A stretch of DNA of 10,515 nucleotides from CAZJBP01 sp964544115. GTDB taxonomy: Bacteria > Verrucomicrobiota > Kiritimatiellia > UBA8416 > JADHWI01. The stretch's first letter is position 1; every line of letters starts with the position of its first letter. Under the pieces are notes generated by a model. That model was not told where the DNA came from. It did no database searches and saw only the letters and a program-made list of their open reading frames with translations. Where the stretch lies: contig CAZJBP010000129.1 in assembly GCA_964544115.1 (NCBI GenBank), positions 1-10,515 of the forward strand. The letters are read 5' to 3'. Below are positions 9,737 to 10,515 of the stretch, in pieces. Both the position numbers and the translations under genes were made by a program.

Positions 9737-10515
<779 letters not shown>

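Overview
The window is GC-rich bacterial DNA packed with housekeeping genes. It contains a 10-N assembly gap, so it is probably a scaffold from a draft or metagenome assembly. LL-diaminopimelate aminotransferase (DapL), GTP-type PEP carboxykinase, an AcnA-type aconitase and a GroEL with a GGM tail occur together at high GC. This would fit the Planctomycetes-Verrucomicrobia-Chlamydiae group (for example Kiritimatiellota or Verrucomicrobiota). That placement is an inference from gene content only and is weakly held.

Layout. At the left edge, on the minus strand, is the 5' end of pckG. Its leader is unusual: a sigma70-like promoter is followed within about 95 nt by a small hairpin and a strong intrinsic terminator, all before the start codon. 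A 27-codon reading frame begins in the terminator loop and overlaps the pckG start as ATGA. On the plus strand come an isochorismatase-family hydrolase and, 11 nt later, a compact phosphoglycerate-mutase-like metalloenzyme. guaB (IMP dehydrogenase) follows with its own promoter and converges on mutY, overlapping its 3' end by 13 bp. On the minus strand, msrB (a predicted lipoprotein methionine-(R)-sulfoxide reductase, interrupted by the gap) precedes mutY. Together they form a likely two-gene unit for repairing oxidative damage.

The region between msrB and dapL is divergent and has overlapping -10 elements on the two strands. dapL and acnA form a tight plus-strand operon in which the acnA ribosome binding site overlaps the dapL stop codon. 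acnA converges on a small minus-strand membrane protein of the DUF2892/YgaP type. Upstream of that on the minus strand is the 3' part of groEL, separated by a strong intrinsic terminator.

The genes cover gluconeogenesis (pckG), the TCA cycle (acnA), lysine and peptidoglycan precursor synthesis (dapL), GTP synthesis (guaB), oxidative repair (msrB, mutY) and protein folding (groEL). No mobile element, CRISPR array, rRNA or tRNA was seen. The most promising undescribed element is the pckG leader (about 214-403, minus strand). The orphan metalloenzyme beside the isochorismatase-like gene is the most interesting protein of unknown function.
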